Below, piece after piece: positions 5,522-5,546 of a DNA stretch of 5,546 nucleotides. The notes below the pieces were generated by a model. It did not search any database, was not told the origin of the DNA, and saw only the letters and a program-made list of their open reading frames with translations. The translations under genes were made by a program, and so were the position numbers. This stretch comes from JBBRXJ01 sp038248505 (GTDB taxonomy: Bacteria; Bacteroidota; Bacteroidia; Bacteroidales; JBBRXJ01). How positions within the stretch are numbered: the first letter of the stretch is position 1; each line of letters opens with the position of its first letter. The DNA lies in assembly GCA_038248505.1 (NCBI GenBank), contig JBBRXJ010000117.1, positions 1 to 5,546 of the forward strand, given 5' to 3'.

Positions 5522-5546
5522 ATGAGTAAAAGTACAAATTTTACCG
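5522..5546 (+). CDS. N-terminal start of a probable IS4-family transposase (runs off the window)
   Basis: ATG 5522 opens a frame that reads M-S-K-S-T-N-F-T and continues past the right edge. This resembles the N-terminus of Bacteroidota IS4-family transposases carrying DUF4372, which commonly start M-x-K-S-T-x-F-T-G-Q-P. Only eight full codons are visible, so the catalytic DDE residues cannot be checked. AGGAG at 5495-5499 is 22 bases upstream, too far for a normal ribosome site. The preceding hairpin and terminal-like sequence support the call. Confidence 0.5.

Larger units (their letters stand above)
5429..5546 (+). mobile_element. left end of an IS4-type insertion sequence (partial)
   Basis: After a T-run, the sequence CACTGTTGTCCGG (from about 5429) has the look of the outer end of Bacteroidota IS4-family elements with a DUF4372-type transposase. 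It is followed by a perfect hairpin and a transposase-like start codon at 5522. The right end is outside the window, so the terminal inverted repeat, the target duplication and the exact first base cannot be confirmed. The recognition rests on memory of such ends and on the nine visible codons. Confidence 0.5.

Overview
The window looks like a piece of a low-GC Bacteroidota chromosome. The evidence is AT-rich spacers, exported proteins whose signal peptides end in the Bacteroidota-style K-A-Q, a PorT-like outer-membrane beta-barrel protein, weak use of Shine-Dalgarno sites, and the left edge of what looks like an IS4-type insertion sequence at the right border. I cannot name the genus.

Layout. 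Positions 1-79 are an edge fragment of uncertain nature that carries a 27-bp repeat. Positions 80-395 are an AT-rich leader with a cluster of TTAGCA/TGCTAA motifs. Positions 396-3901 hold a two-gene plus-strand operon: a secreted GH38 alpha-mannosidase-like enzyme, followed after a few bases by a stand-alone double-SIS sugar-phosphate isomerase/deaminase. Positions 3902-4488 are an unusually structured intergenic region, with a GC-rich 64-bp palindrome, a 65-bp palindrome and three smaller hairpins. Positions 4489-5172 (minus strand) encode a small outer-membrane beta-barrel protein. From 5173 to about 5428 there are its leader and two more hairpins. From about 5429 to the end, an insertion sequence appears to begin: a terminal sequence, a perfect 9-bp hairpin, and the first nine codons of a transposase-like reading frame.

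How the genes may work together. The GH38 enzyme keeps the family's zinc-site and acid/base residues, so it should release mannose-type sugars outside the cytoplasm. The SIS protein lacks a glutaminase domain but keeps the equivalents of the three catalytic residues of the GlmS isomerase domain, so it should act on a phosphorylated (amino)sugar in the cytoplasm. Together they fit the use of a glycan that contains mannose and amino sugar; that is inference. The beta-barrel gene converges on the operon and is probably independent of it.

The least explained part is the repeat structure. The operon is bracketed by inverted copies of one 27-bp repeat (25/27 identical). The beta-barrel gene is separately bracketed by inverted copies of a second, palindromic repeat that differ by a 13-base internal segment. 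I see no clear new defence or signalling system.
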